Positions 36,907-45,126 of a stretch of 64,000 nt of DNA are shown here, one piece after another (position 1 is the first letter of the stretch; every line of letters begins with the position of its first letter). The stretch is taken from contig JAWKWA010000004.1 in assembly GCA_041397765.1 (NCBI GenBank), forward strand, positions 185,508-249,507, written 5' to 3'. The notes below the pieces were generated by a model, which was not told the origin of the DNA, made no database searches, and saw only the letters and a program-made list of their open reading frames with translations. This DNA is from JAWKWA01 sp041397765 (lineage in GTDB: Bacteria > Pseudomonadota > Alphaproteobacteria > Rhizobiales > Hyphomicrobiaceae). Both the position numbers and the translations under genes were made by a program.

Positions 36907-36948
36907 CGCGGGGGATACCTCGTTGACGCTGTTCACCAGCCCGTTCGC

Positions 36949-38373
36949 TCAGCCACCGCTCGAGGCAGGCGTCGCCTCGGCTCCGGCGGCCGGCGACGGC
37001 CTCAGGAAGCCCGTCACCGAATCGCGGACATCGAGATAGGCGGTGGCCTTCATGATGTCCTCGAGCGTGACGGCGCGGATGCGGTCGGGCCAGGCCTCGA
37101 TATCCTCGATGGTCTGACCGGTGGCGAGGCCCCAGCCGTAGCGGCGCGCGAGATTGGTCAGGCTGTCGGCCTCATAGACATAGTCGGCGATGTAGGAGCG
37201 CTTGGCGCGCTCGAGCTCGGCCTCGGTGATGCCGTCCCTGACGACCTCTGCGATCACACGGTCGATGGAGGCCTCGACATCCTCCAGCGTGGCGTCTGGG
37301 GCGGCGATCGCATAGAGCGAGATGCGCGCACCGTCGAGGCCCGTCGAGGTGAAATAGCCGCCGACGCTCGCCGCCTTGCGCTCGCCGACGACGAGCGCCT
37401 TGTAGAGCCGGCTGGTCGGTCCGGAGGCCAGCACCTTGACGAGCAGGTCGATCGCCTCGGCCTCGCCGGGCTTGGCGGTCGAGTAGCTCGGCGCCTGGTA
37501 GTCGCGCTCGAAGGTCGGCTGGCCGGCGCGCGGGTCGGTCAGGTCGACGCGGCGGGGGGCGACGGCGTGCGGCTCGGTCGGACGCTTGGCGCGGGCGACA
37601 TCGGGGTTGGCGGGGATCTTGCCGTAGGTGTCGCGGGCGAGTTGCATCACCTCATCGGGCTCGACGTCGCCGGCGACGACCAGGATGGCATTGTTGGGCG
37701 CGTAGAAGCGGCGGTAGTAGGCGAGCGCATTGGCGCGCGAGAGGGCGGCGATCTCGTGCTGCCAGCCGATCACCGGAATGCGATAGGGGTGATTGAGGTA
37801 GAGCGCGGCCATCATCTGCTCGGAGAGGATGCTCGAGGGGTTGTTGTCGACCCGCATGCGCCGCTCCTCGAGGATGACGTCGCGCTCGGTCAGCACGTCC
37901 TTCTCGTCGAGACGGAGATTGACCATGCGGTCGGCCTCCATCTGCATGACCAGCGGCAGCCGCTCGCGGGCGACGCTCTGGTAGTAGGCGGTGACGTCGT
38001 TGTTGGTGAAGGCGTTGTCCTGGCCGCCGTTCCTGGCGATGATCTTGGAGAACTCGCCGACCGGAATCTGCTCGGTGCCCTTGAACATCAGATGCTCGAG
38101 GAAGTGGGCGATGCCGGATTCGCCCGGCGGCTCGTCGGCGCCGCCGACCTTGTACCAGACCATGTGATTGACGATCGGCGCCCGGTGGTCGGGGATCACC
38201 ACGACCTGCAGGCCGTTGTCGAGAACGCCGAGAACGGCCCGCGGCTCGGCGGCGACGGCGTGAGCGGAGCGAAGTGCGGTTGCGGCCATGGTCACCAGCG
38301 TGAGGACGAGGGAGAGGAGGGCGAGGCGGGCAATCGAGCCCGATGACAGGGGGCGGCGCGTGACAGGGTTCAT
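36949..38373 (-). CDS. M16 zinc metallopeptidase, catalytic subunit
   Basis: A 474-residue periplasmic or membrane-associated zinc peptidase. The start at 38373 (MNPVTRR) leads into a hydrophobic signal/anchor segment (ALLSLVLTLVTMAATALRS). The zinc motif is intact, GIAHFLEHLMFKG (about 91), with the distal glutamate in LTERDVILEERRMR (about 165). The C-terminal half contains the ASGPTSRLYKALV loop. It forms a cassette with the non-catalytic partner directly downstream, and sits downstream of lspA and a lipoprotein gene, an arrangement common in alphaproteobacteria. The physiological substrate is unknown; by family it degrades peptides or processes exported proteins. Confidence 0.94.
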   Translation of the reverse strand: MNPVTRRPLSSGSIARLALLSLVLTLVTMAATALRSAHAVAAEPRAVLGVLDNGLQVVVIPDHRAPIVNHMVWYKVGGADEPPGESGIAHFLEHLMFKGTEQIPVGEFSKIIARNGGQDNAFTNNDVTAYYQSVARERLPLVMQMEADRMVNLRLDEKDVLTERDVILEERRMRVDNNPSSILSEQMMAALYLNHPYRIPVIGWQHEIAALSRANALAYYRRFYAPNNAILVVAGDVEPDEVMQLARDTYGKIPANPDVARAKRPTEPHAVAPRRVDLTDPRAGQPTFERDYQAPSYSTAKPGEAEAIDLLVKVLASGPTSRLYKALVVGERKAASVGGYFTSTGLDGARISLYAIAAPDATLEDVEASIDRVIAEVVRDGITEAELERAKRSYIADYVYEADSLTNLARRYGWGLATGQTIEDIEAWPDRIRAVTLEDIMKATAYLDVRDSVTGFLRPSPAAGAEATPASSGG

Positions 38374-38726
38374 TCGTGACGCCTTCGAGTGGGCCCGGGC
38401 CGGACCCGGCGCGACGGCCGCCCATCCGCCCGGGAGGGGAGGCTCCCGGCCGGGCATCGGGAGGGCGGCGACAAATGCCGGCGTGGCCGGTCGGGCGCGA
38501 TGGGACATGATCGGATTGTGTCCGATGGGCCGCGCCCGCAGTCAAATTACTTATCGTTCATGCTTCGTCGCAGGAGTGTTGCCGTCAGGCATATGGCGAC
38601 ACCGGCCACCCACCGGCCACCCGATGGCCGGGTTGACCCGGCCAGACTCCGTCGGCCGCGGCCGCTCCATTGCTTCAGGAGACCGCGATCAATGAGGGCA
38701 AGACGTCACTCTTGGGGGCAAGAAAC
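38374..38726. other. Intergenic region upstream of the M16 peptidase pair
   Basis: These 353 bp separate the lipoprotein stop from the first M16 start on the minus strand. A short AT-richer stretch near 38543-38575 (AATTACTTATCGTTCATG) may contain the M16 promoter. I see no additional gene and no strong terminator hairpin. Confidence 0.4.
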
Positions 38727-39275
38727 TCACTGGGGGGTCGACGCGGCGCCGGTGGAGGTGCCGGCGGGCAGGCTGGCCGGCGAGCCCGTTTCCTCGACCA
38801 GCGTATCGGGCTGCTCGATCCCGGAGTTGAACAGCATGGTCCAGATGCTGCCGCAGCCGGAATCCTTCAGATCGCCCTCGGCCGCGGCCTGACGCTTGTA
38901 GGCGCCGGAGGAGCACTTCTCCTTACGGTCGGCCTCCTCGCGCGCCTTCATGGCCGCCATCTGCTTCTCGGGATCGGACGGCCATTGCGGGTCGGCCGTC
39001 GCGACCGCGCTCGGCGCCGCGCCGGTGCCCGGCTCGGGCAGGTCGCTGGTCGGAGGCACGACGAGGCCGGTGCGCTCGGCGACCACAGGGTCGGCCTTGC
39101 GCTTGGAGAGGGCCGAGCCGCTGACGCCCATGGCGTCGAAGATCTTGCCGTTCAACTCGACGCCGTCGGCGCAGCCCATGAGGGCAAAGCCGGCCACGAC
39201 GGCGGGCGCCACTTTGAGCAGGTGGCGAATCCGTAGGGCCCGGCGCGTCCGGGAGGCCTCGTTCAGGTGATGCAT
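38727..39275 (-). CDS. Conserved-type lipoprotein encoded between lspA and M16 genes
   Basis: A 182-residue predicted outer-membrane lipoprotein. The start MHHLNEASRTRRALRIRH precedes a hydrophobic signal and a lipobox (ALMGC, about residue 35), giving lipidation at Cys. The mature protein is hydrophilic with a Pro-rich segment (DPVVAERTGLVVPP, LPEPGTG), a charged helix (KQMAAMKAREEADRKEK) and two more cysteines (KCSSGAY, DSGCGSI) that could form a disulfide. The VxERxxLVxPP...LPxPG pattern resembles a small alphaproteobacterial lipoprotein family (DUF3035-like) usually found at this spot; that identification is inference. It lies 89 bp downstream of lspA. Confidence 0.8.
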   Translation of the reverse strand: MHHLNEASRTRRALRIRHLLKVAPAVVAGFALMGCADGVELNGKIFDAMGVSGSALSKRKADPVVAERTGLVVPPTSDLPEPGTGAAPSAVATADPQWPSDPEKQMAAMKAREEADRKEKCSSGAYKRQAAAEGDLKDSGCGSIWTMLFNSGIEQPDTLVEETGSPASLPAGTSTGAASTPQ

Positions 39276-39364
39276 GGTTCGTCGAACTCCCGGCGGTTGA
39301 ACCATCGGTCCCGTCTCCGGCGATGCCGCGACGGTCACGACCCTCCTGACCTAAGGCTCCGGAA

Positions 39365-39873
39365 TTATGTTGTCTTTGCGGCGCTTTGCCGACTCGTCCA
39401 GAGCGAGTCATACAGCAACAGGAGCACGCCGGCAACGATCGCCACGTCGGCGATGTTGAACACGTACCAGTTGAAATCGAAGGCATGCAGCAGGAAGAAA
39501 TCGGCGACGCCGCCGAGCCGGACCCGGTCGATGGCATTGCCGAGCGCGCCGCCGATCAGGAGGCCGATGGCCACCGCCTTCATCGCCGTCGTCGCCCGGG
39601 AAAGCCAGACGAGCAAGAGGATCGCGACGAGCACGGAGAAGGCGGCGAGCAGAAGCTGGCCGGTCTTGCTCGACTGCTCGAACAGGCCATAGCTGATGCC
39701 CGGATTGAGCACGAAGACGAGGTCGAGGAAGGGCGTCAGCGTCACCCGGCCGCGATCGGCGATGTCGAAGACCTCGAGCATGTAGAGCTTGTGCGCCTGA
39801 TCGGCGAGGAGGGCGAAAATGGCCAACCCAGGCCGAGGCCGAGCCGCCCGCCCGCAGACGTCGCCCCTGCCAT
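39365..39873 (-). pseudogene. lspA: Lipoprotein signal peptidase LspA, apparent frameshift near N-terminus
   Basis: Aspartyl peptidase of the inner membrane that cleaves prolipoprotein signal peptides (type II signal peptidase). The start ATG at 39873 overlaps the ileS stop (TGATG), the normal coupled start, and encodes MAGATSAGGRLGLGLGW. The frame must then shift near 39821-39830 to continue AIFALLADQAHK. The rest is intact: NPGISYGLF, GGALGNAIDRVRLGGVADF (first catalytic Asp) and FNIADVAIVAG (second catalytic Asp), with four hydrophobic helices. Adding one missing base gives exactly 170 codons, a normal length. In the long downstream frame the only canonical start (TTG, about 39825) would truncate helix 1. 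LspA is essential in many Gram-negative bacteria, so a sequencing error is likely. Confidence 0.85.
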
Positions 39874-42800
39874 CAGCTCCGCCCCCGGCCGGCGGGCCGC
39901 CCGTCGATCTCGCGCATGGCGGCGGCATCGCGAAGCGAGAGCGTCGGATAGTCGGGATCGCTGCCGACCTCGGGCAGGACGCGCCAGGAGCGCTCGCATT
40001 TGCGCCCCTCGGCGCGGCGCGGCTCGACGGCCACATGCCGCACCTCGTCGGAGCGGAAGGCATCCTTGGGCAGCTTGCCGACCTTCAGGGTCGCCTGGCT
40101 GGTGATGCACAGCTCGGCAAGATCGATGCCGTCCAGCACCGCGGCGGTCTCAGCATCGTCGATGGTGATGACGGGAGCGGCCTCGAGGCTCGAGCCGATC
40201 CGCTTCTCGCGGCGCTCGATCTCGAGCGCGCCGGTGACGGCCGAGCGGATGCGGCGGACGGCCTCCCATTTGTCGGCGAGCTTCTCGTTGCGCCAGGAGC
40301 GCGGCAGTTTCGGCAGCGTCTCCAGATGCACCGAGCCGGCCTCGTCCGGGTAGCGGCTCTGCCAGGCCTCCTCGGCGGTGAAGCAGAGGATCGGCGCCAG
40401 CCAGACGGTGACGCAACGAAAGATCTGCTCGATGACGGCGAGCGCGGCCCGGCGCTTCCCGCTCGAGGGCGGATCGCAATAGAGGGTGTCTTTGCGGATG
40501 TCGAAATAGAAGGCCGACAGAGCCGTGTTCATGAAAGGGGCGAGCGTGCCGATCACCGTCTTGTAGTCGTAGGCGGCATAGGCGGCCTCGACCGTCTCGC
40601 CGATCTCGTGGAGGCGATGCAGCATGAGCTGCTCGAGCTCTGGATAGTGCTTGGGCGCCTTCAGCTTTCCGCCGGTCTCGTGATGGGCGAGGGTGCCGAG
40701 CATCCAGCGCAAGGTGTTGCGGATCTTGCGATAGGACTCGACGAAGGTCTTCAGGATCTCCGGGCCGATGCGCAGATCGTCGGAATAGTCCGAGGCGCCA
40801 ACCCAGAGCCTCAGGATATCGGCGCCGGACTGCTTGATGACGTCCTGCGGCGCCACCGTGTTGCCGAGCGATTTCGACATCTTCTGCCCCTTCTCGTCGA
40901 GCACGAAGCCGTGCGTCAGCACGACGTCGAAGGGGGCGCGGCCGCGCGTGCCGCAGCTCTCGAGCAGCGAGGAGTGGAACCAGCCGCGATGCTGGTCGGA
41001 GCCTTCCAGATACATCACGCGGTCGCGGCCGCCGTCGCGGACGCGCTTGAGGCCGGCAAGGCCGGGGAAGGCCTCGGGGTCCTCGAGGGTGAAAGCGTGC
41101 GTCGAGCCGGACTCGAACCACACGTCGAGAATGTCGGTCACCTGGTCCCATTCGGCGGGATCATCGACGAGACCGTCGAGGAACCGCTCGCGGGCGCCGT
41201 CGGCGAACCAGGCCTCGACGCCGTCGCGGGCCATCGCCGAGGTGATGCGCTCGACGAGCGACCTGGACAGCTTCGCCCGTTGCTTCGTGCCGTTGGGCAG
41301 CACCTCGCCGGTCTCGCGATGGACGAAGACGGTGATCGGCACGCCCCAGGCGCGCTGGCGCGACAGCACCCAGTCGGGTTTGGCCTCGATCATGCCGGTG
41401 ATGCGGTTCTCGCCCACCGCCGGCACCCATTCGGTGTCCTTGATGGCCTTCAATGCACGAAAACGGAGAGTATCCACCTTTGCATTCAGGTGACCGTCTC
41501 CAATTCTAGCCTCTCCAGCAAAAAGCAGGTCGATCCCCTCATCCGTGATCGCCTTGTCCATGGCGATGAACCATTGGGGCGTATTGCGGAAGATGACCGG
41601 TTTCTTGGAGCGCCAGGAATGCGGGTACTGGTGCTTCAGGCGCCCACGCGCGATGAGGGCGCCCGCGGCGACGAGCGCCTTGATGACAGCGTCGTTGGCG
41701 TCGCCCTTGTTGCCCTTGTCGTCGATGACGCGGTGCCCGGTGAAGCCGGGGGCATCCTTGGTGAAGCAGCCGTCGGCATCGACGGTGAAGGGGATCGCGG
41801 TATCGATGCCGCGCGCCTGCAGCTCGCGCCCGCTGGCGGTCCAGATGTCGAAGTCCTCGCGGCCGTGCCCCGGCGCGGTGTGGACGAAGCCGGTACCGGT
41901 GTCGTCGGAGACGTGGTCGCCGTCGAGGAGGGGGATGTCGAAGGCGTAGCCGCCGGCGAGGCCGCGCAAGGGGTGGGCGCAGGTGATCGCCTCGAGTTCG
42001 TCGACGGCGACGGCACCGAGCTTGCGGAACTCCTCGACCTTCGCCGCCTTCATGACCTCGGCGGCGAGCGTATCGGCGAGGACGAGCTTGTCACCGGCCT
42101 TGGCCCAATTGCCGTCCGGCGCCTTCGTCACCTCGTAGAGGCCGTAGGCGATACGCGACGAATAGGCGATGGCGCGGTTGCCGGGGATGGTCCAGGGCGT
42201 CGTCGTCCAGATGACGATCGAGGCGCCCAACAGACGCCCGACGAGATCGTGTGCGCCCGGCTCTGCTCCCTTTTCACGAACGATAGCGCCCGAGCCGCCA
42301 GCGTGGTCCGGGACGACCGGAAACTTCACCCAGATCGTGTCCGACTGGTAGTCGTGGTACTCGACCTCGGCCTCGGCAAGGGCGGTGCGCTCGACGACCG
42401 ACCACATGACGGGCTTGGAGCCGCGATAGAGCAGGCCGTTCAGCGCGAATTTCATGAGCTCGCCGGCGATGGTCGCCTCGGCCTTCGGCGCCATGGTCAT
42501 ATAGGGGTGGTCCCAGTCGCCGACGACGCCGAGCCGCTTGAACTCCTCGCGCTGGACGTTCAGCCAGTGGGTGGCGAAGTCGCGGCATTCCTTGCGGAAC
42601 TCGGCCGCCGGCACGTCGTCCTTGGACTTGCCTTTGGCGCGATACTGCTCCTCGATCTTCCATTCGATGGGCAGGCCATGGCAGTCCCAGCCCGGCACAT
42701 AGTTGGAATCCTTGCCGAGAAGCTGCTGCGAGCGGACCACCAGATCCTTCAGGATCTTGTTGAGCGCCGTGCCGATATGGATGTTGCCGTTGGCATAGGG

Positions 42801-42986
42801 CGGGCCGTCGTGGAGCAGGAACTTGTCGCGGCCCTTGGAGGTCTCGCGCAGGCGCTCATAGAGCCCCATGCGCTCCCAGCGCTCGAGCAGCCGGGGCTCG
42901 AGGGCAGGCAATCCGGCCTTCATCGGGAAATCGGTCTTGGGCAGGAAGAGGGTCTCGCTCCAGTCGCGGCCGGAGGTGCCTTCCAT
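39873..42986 (-). CDS. ileS: Isoleucyl-tRNA synthetase
   Basis: A class Ia aminoacyl-tRNA synthetase charging tRNA-Ile, about 1037 residues from ATG 42986. The HIGH motif is PPYANGNIHIG (about 65), the CP1 editing domain includes WTTTPWTIPGN and TGTGFVHTAPGHG, KMSKS is at about 704 and an anticodon-binding helical domain follows. Two stretches look inserted relative to the usual family: residues about 485-512 (bases 41450-41530, about 49% GC) and, less clearly, about 225-255. The N-terminus is uncertain. An ATG at 43069 with a good AAGGTCCAGG site begins MSEKKPVRPAAG, a plausible IleS leader, but is one base out of frame with the body. The 3' end overlaps the lspA start. Confidence 0.93.
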   Translation of the reverse strand: MEGTSGRDWSETLFLPKTDFPMKAGLPALEPRLLERWERMGLYERLRETSKGRDKFLLHDGPPYANGNIHIGTALNKILKDLVVRSQQLLGKDSNYVPGWDCHGLPIEWKIEEQYRAKGKSKDDVPAAEFRKECRDFATHWLNVQREEFKRLGVVGDWDHPYMTMAPKAEATIAGELMKFALNGLLYRGSKPVMWSVVERTALAEAEVEYHDYQSDTIWVKFPVVPDHAGGSGAIVREKGAEPGAHDLVGRLLGASIVIWTTTPWTIPGNRAIAYSSRIAYGLYEVTKAPDGNWAKAGDKLVLADTLAAEVMKAAKVEEFRKLGAVAVDELEAITCAHPLRGLAGGYAFDIPLLDGDHVSDDTGTGFVHTAPGHGREDFDIWTASGRELQARGIDTAIPFTVDADGCFTKDAPGFTGHRVIDDKGNKGDANDAVIKALVAAGALIARGRLKHQYPHSWRSKKPVIFRNTPQWFIAMDKAITDEGIDLLFAGEARIGDGHLNAKVDTLRFRALKAIKDTEWVPAVGENRITGMIEAKPDWVLSRQRAWGVPITVFVHRETGEVLPNGTKQRAKLSRSLVERITSAMARDGVEAWFADGARERFLDGLVDDPAEWDQVTDILDVWFESGSTHAFTLEDPEAFPGLAGLKRVRDGGRDRVMYLEGSDQHRGWFHSSLLESCGTRGRAPFDVVLTHGFVLDEKGQKMSKSLGNTVAPQDVIKQSGADILRLWVGASDYSDDLRIGPEILKTFVESYRKIRNTLRWMLGTLAHHETGGKLKAPKHYPELEQLMLHRLHEIGETVEAAYAAYDYKTVIGTLAPFMNTALSAFYFDIRKDTLYCDPPSSGKRRAALAVIEQIFRCVTVWLAPILCFTAEEAWQSRYPDEAGSVHLETLPKLPRSWRNEKLADKWEAVRRIRSAVTGALEIERREKRIGSSLEAAPVITIDDAETAAVLDGIDLAELCITSQATLKVGKLPKDAFRSDEVRHVAVEPRRAEGRKCERSWRVLPEVGSDPDYPTLSLRDAAAMREIDGRPAGRGRS

Positions 42987-43132
42987 GGCGGTCGCCTCGG
43001 GGACGCTGCGCGCGCCGTATCTCTCGCCTTCGTGCCGGCGGCGGGCCGGACCGGTTTCTTCTCTGACATATCCTGGACCTTCGCGGGAGACGCGGCTCGG
43101 CGCCTGTCGTTCTGGCCGAGGTTCTAGAGCAT

Positions 43133-43169
43133 GTTCGACCCGGATGGAATCGCATCGATGGGGTCGAAC
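43133..43169. repeat. Intergenic palindromic element
   Basis: A 9-bp inverted repeat, GTTCGACCC / GGGTCGAAC, encloses a 19-nt loop (GGATGGAATCGCATCGATG) and is preceded by TCTAGAGCAT. This layout, with a TCTAGAGCATG-like lead and a GGAT.GAATC core, resembles dispersed palindromic intergenic elements common in Rhizobiales genomes (from memory of the general pattern). It lies about 150 bp upstream of ileS. Confidence 0.55.
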
Positions 43170-43562
43170 GCACGGCGAGCCAGTGGGGCGAGACGGGTGG
43201 GAGGAGACGGGGGGCGCGAGCCTGGCGAGAGGTCTCGGCCGAGATCCGTGCCGAAATCTGTCCGGCCCGGCGCGCCTTGGAACGGAACGCGGCCACCGAC
43301 GTCGTCCTGCCGCCCCGAAGCTCCAGAGGAGTTCGGGACGGCAGGAGGGCGCACCCCGTGCCCGCCACACGGGGGTGCAGCCGATCGATCCTGCCCTTGA
43401 AGCCCTCAAGGCGGGACCGAAACCGAAGGTCGCAGGCGCACGCGAGGCCCCGACCAAGACCAGAAGCGAGGGATCCAAGGCCCTCGCCCGAAACGGCGGT
43501 CACGAAACGGTTCGTGACGGCTCCGGATTGCTCACCGTCAGACCGTCATCCACCGTCGGCCC

Positions 43563-43634
43563 CTGACCGACCGCAAGACCGTGACCGACCGCAAGACCCT
43601 GACCGACCGCCAGAGCGTGTTCGACCGCCAGAGC
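43563..43634. repeat. 18-bp tandem repeat, four copies
   Basis: Four head-to-tail 18-bp units: CTGACCGACCGCAAGACC, GTGACCGACCGCAAGACC, CTGACCGACCGCCAGAGC and GTGTTCGACCGCCAGAGC. Substitutions accumulate along the array, as expected for stepwise slippage. The unit length is a multiple of three, so frames through it encode a hexapeptide repeat, but I see no other evidence that it is translated. Confidence 0.8.
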
Positions 43635-43756
43635 GTCTTCGCAACACCGTCGCAAAGCGATGGCATGATCGATCGAGGCTGCTTGCAGGATGGCGAGCAG
43701 AGACCGCTACGGGACATGCCCCGCGTGCTACGTTCTGGTTCGCCTGCCCCACCCCG

Positions 43757-43855
43757 TCAGAAATAGACGTAGACGAGAGCCGTCCCGACCAGGAGCGTGA
43801 AGCCGGCCGTTATGACCGAGCTCGTGACAAATGCGCGCAGCAGCTCACTCGACAT
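43757..43855 (-). CDS. Putative 32-residue single-pass membrane peptide
   Basis: A very short frame from ATG 43855 to TGA 43757. It begins MSSELLRAFVTSS and ends GTALVYVYF, with one continuous hydrophobic helix of about 20 residues (VITAGFTLLVGTALVYVYF) after a short charged start. The composition is unlike the surrounding arginine/proline-rich frames and fits a genuine small membrane protein. The upstream bases (GCGGGGTAACGAG) give only a weak ribosome site. It stands alone downstream of the LuxR-type gene at 44192. The function is unknown. Confidence 0.45.
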   Translation of the reverse strand: MSSELLRAFVTSSVITAGFTLLVGTALVYVYF

Positions 43856-44191
43856 GACTCGTTACCCCGCTCGCTATCGACGCCGGGCAACATCCCTCTC
43901 CGCCCGGAGCCGCAGTTGATTTCGATACTCGCGGGCCGCATCGGCATTTGCCCTCACCGATCCGGCCCCCGATCCTGCGCGCGAGGACGACGCCACCGAC
44001 GGCGAACCCGCTCACAAGACAGGGGAAAAAATGCGCCGGGAGCTCCGCCGGGGTCTATCCGTAGAGTCACGCAATGCGCCGTGTGCCTGTGGAAAAGTCC
44101 ACAAATGCCACAGCCCGCCGACAGGAAAGTCCGGTGCACCCGGCGCAAATAAGTTGCATATTTACGCCTATTGCAACCAATGATTGCAAAA
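43856..44191. other. Intergenic region between small membrane peptide and LuxR gene
   Basis: These 336 bp hold no gene I can support. The end nearest the LuxR gene (about 44147-44195) is AT-rich with TTGCA boxes (described separately) and could be the promoter region of the small membrane peptide on the minus strand. Confidence 0.4.
44153..44180. promoter_or_regulatory. Cluster of TTGCA(A) boxes
   Basis: Within about 28 bp there are three related boxes, GTTGCATA, ATTGCAAC and ATTGCAAA, the first two forming a TTGCA/TGCAA dyad with a 13-bp spacer. They lie in a locally AT-rich patch immediately beyond the stop of the LuxR-type gene and upstream of the 32-residue peptide gene. Related TGCAA direct repeats occur at 45011-45030 upstream of the same LuxR gene, so a shared DNA-binding protein, perhaps the regulator itself, is a reasonable hypothesis. 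Confidence 0.35.
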
Positions 44192-44830
44192 CTAGGTGAT
44201 CCCCTTGCCCAACCCCACCTCGACGGCGAGACGGATCATCTCGGCGAAACTCCTGACGCCGAGGCGCTGCATCATGCGTGAGCGGTGCACCTCGACGGTC
44301 CGCGGGCTGATGCCGAGGATCTGCGCCACCGATTTGTTGGGATGGCCGAGCAAGAGAAGGCGCAGGACCTCGAGCTCGCGCGGGGACAGGAGCTGCAGGA
44401 CATCGCCCCGGCGCCGGTCGCCGCCGCCCGTCTGAGGCGGCCGGGTGGTCGCCGACAGGGCGTCGGAGATGGCATCGACGATGGGCCGGTCCGCGGCCCC
44501 GTCGCGCTGGAAGACCGGCCGCCCGCTTTTGATCGCATCGACGGTCTCGACGATTGGGGTGGCCGCCGAGACGATCACGGCGGCCAGATCGGGCCGGCGG
44601 CTGGCGACCGCGGGCACGACCTGAAGCGTCTCGGCAAGCCGGTCGGAAACCTGGATCAGCACGCAGCCCTGAGGCAGTTCCTCGAGGACGGTCAGAAAGC
44701 GCGACACGCTGCCGAATGCGGCCGCCTCGAAGCCCGAAGCGGTCAGATGATCGACCGTGCGGCTCCGTCGTTCGACGTCGTCGTCAAGAACATAGACGCG
44801 GCGCTGGTCTTTCCCGGTCATGTCTCGCAT
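44192..44830 (-). CDS. LuxR/FixJ-type transcriptional regulator with degenerate receiver
   Basis: A 212-residue DNA-binding regulator. The N-terminal 120 residues resemble a CheY-like receiver (RVYVLDDDVERRSRTVDHL keeps the acidic pocket), but the strand that should hold the phospho-acceptor Asp reads GCVLIQVSD and the switch Lys region is FQRDGA, so phosphorylation at the usual site is unlikely. The C-terminal GerE/LuxR helix-turn-helix is intact: LSPRELEVLRLLLLG, NKSVAQILGISPRTVEVHRS, RLGVRSFAEMIRLA. It is paralogous to the gene at 45127-45828. No sensor kinase lies nearby. It may act phosphorylation-independently or bind a small ligand. Confidence 0.87.
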   Translation of the reverse strand: MRDMTGKDQRRVYVLDDDVERRSRTVDHLTASGFEAAAFGSVSRFLTVLEELPQGCVLIQVSDRLAETLQVVPAVASRRPDLAAVIVSAATPIVETVDAIKSGRPVFQRDGAADRPIVDAISDALSATTRPPQTGGGDRRRGDVLQLLSPRELEVLRLLLLGHPNKSVAQILGISPRTVEVHRSRMMQRLGVRSFAEMIRLAVEVGLGKGIT

Positions 44831-45010
44831 TCGGCGCTAGAGAACGAGCATTACCGTCGCGGCGGCCGCTCACGGACGGAAGTCCGCCCCACATTAGCAG
44901 GTGGTTAGTCGGATTGCGGAGCGCTTGGCCAGCTAGTGATTACACGTAAACAGAACCTCCCTGCACCCGTCGCAACCGAGAGATCAGCCGGGCGGTACGT
45001 CGCCGTGCGG

Positions 45011-45030
45011 CAAATGCAAGCAAATGCAAG
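45011..45030. repeat. Direct repeat CAAATGCAAG x2 upstream of LuxR gene
   Basis: A perfect 10-bp direct repeat, CAAATGCAAG, occurs twice without a spacer, followed by CACTTACC. One repeat per helical turn is the geometry expected for a cooperative regulator site. It lies about 180 bp upstream of the LuxR gene at 44192-44830. The remaining bases of 44831-45126 show no gene. Confidence 0.5.
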
Positions 45031-45126
45031 CACTTACCGTTCCGCCGAGCCGATGCTCCGAGATGTGCATATTGACAGGTCTGCAGCCCGACGCAAGCCG
45101 CTGCGGGTCTTAGGTGGGAACATGCC

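Larger units (their letters stand above)
42987..43756. other. Long repeat-bearing intergenic region upstream of ileS
   Basis: About 770 bp without a supportable gene. It contains the ileS upstream region (probable leader and possible alternative start at 43069), a 9-bp inverted repeat at 43133-43169 and an 18-bp tandem repeat at 43563-43634. Open frames in it are arginine/proline-rich and look like non-coding high-GC frames. Confidence 0.55.

Noticed and set aside
43067..43110. Separate small gene starting MSEKKPVRP upstream of ileS
   Set aside because: Good start context, but it runs into the ileS coding region one base out of frame; better explained as the misframed IleS N-terminus, so recorded under ileS.
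43277..44152. Open frames across the 43-44 kb intergenic zone, including one through the 18-bp repeat
   Set aside because: Pro/Arg/Ser-rich composition typical of non-coding high-GC DNA, no ribosome sites and overlapping alternatives in several frames.
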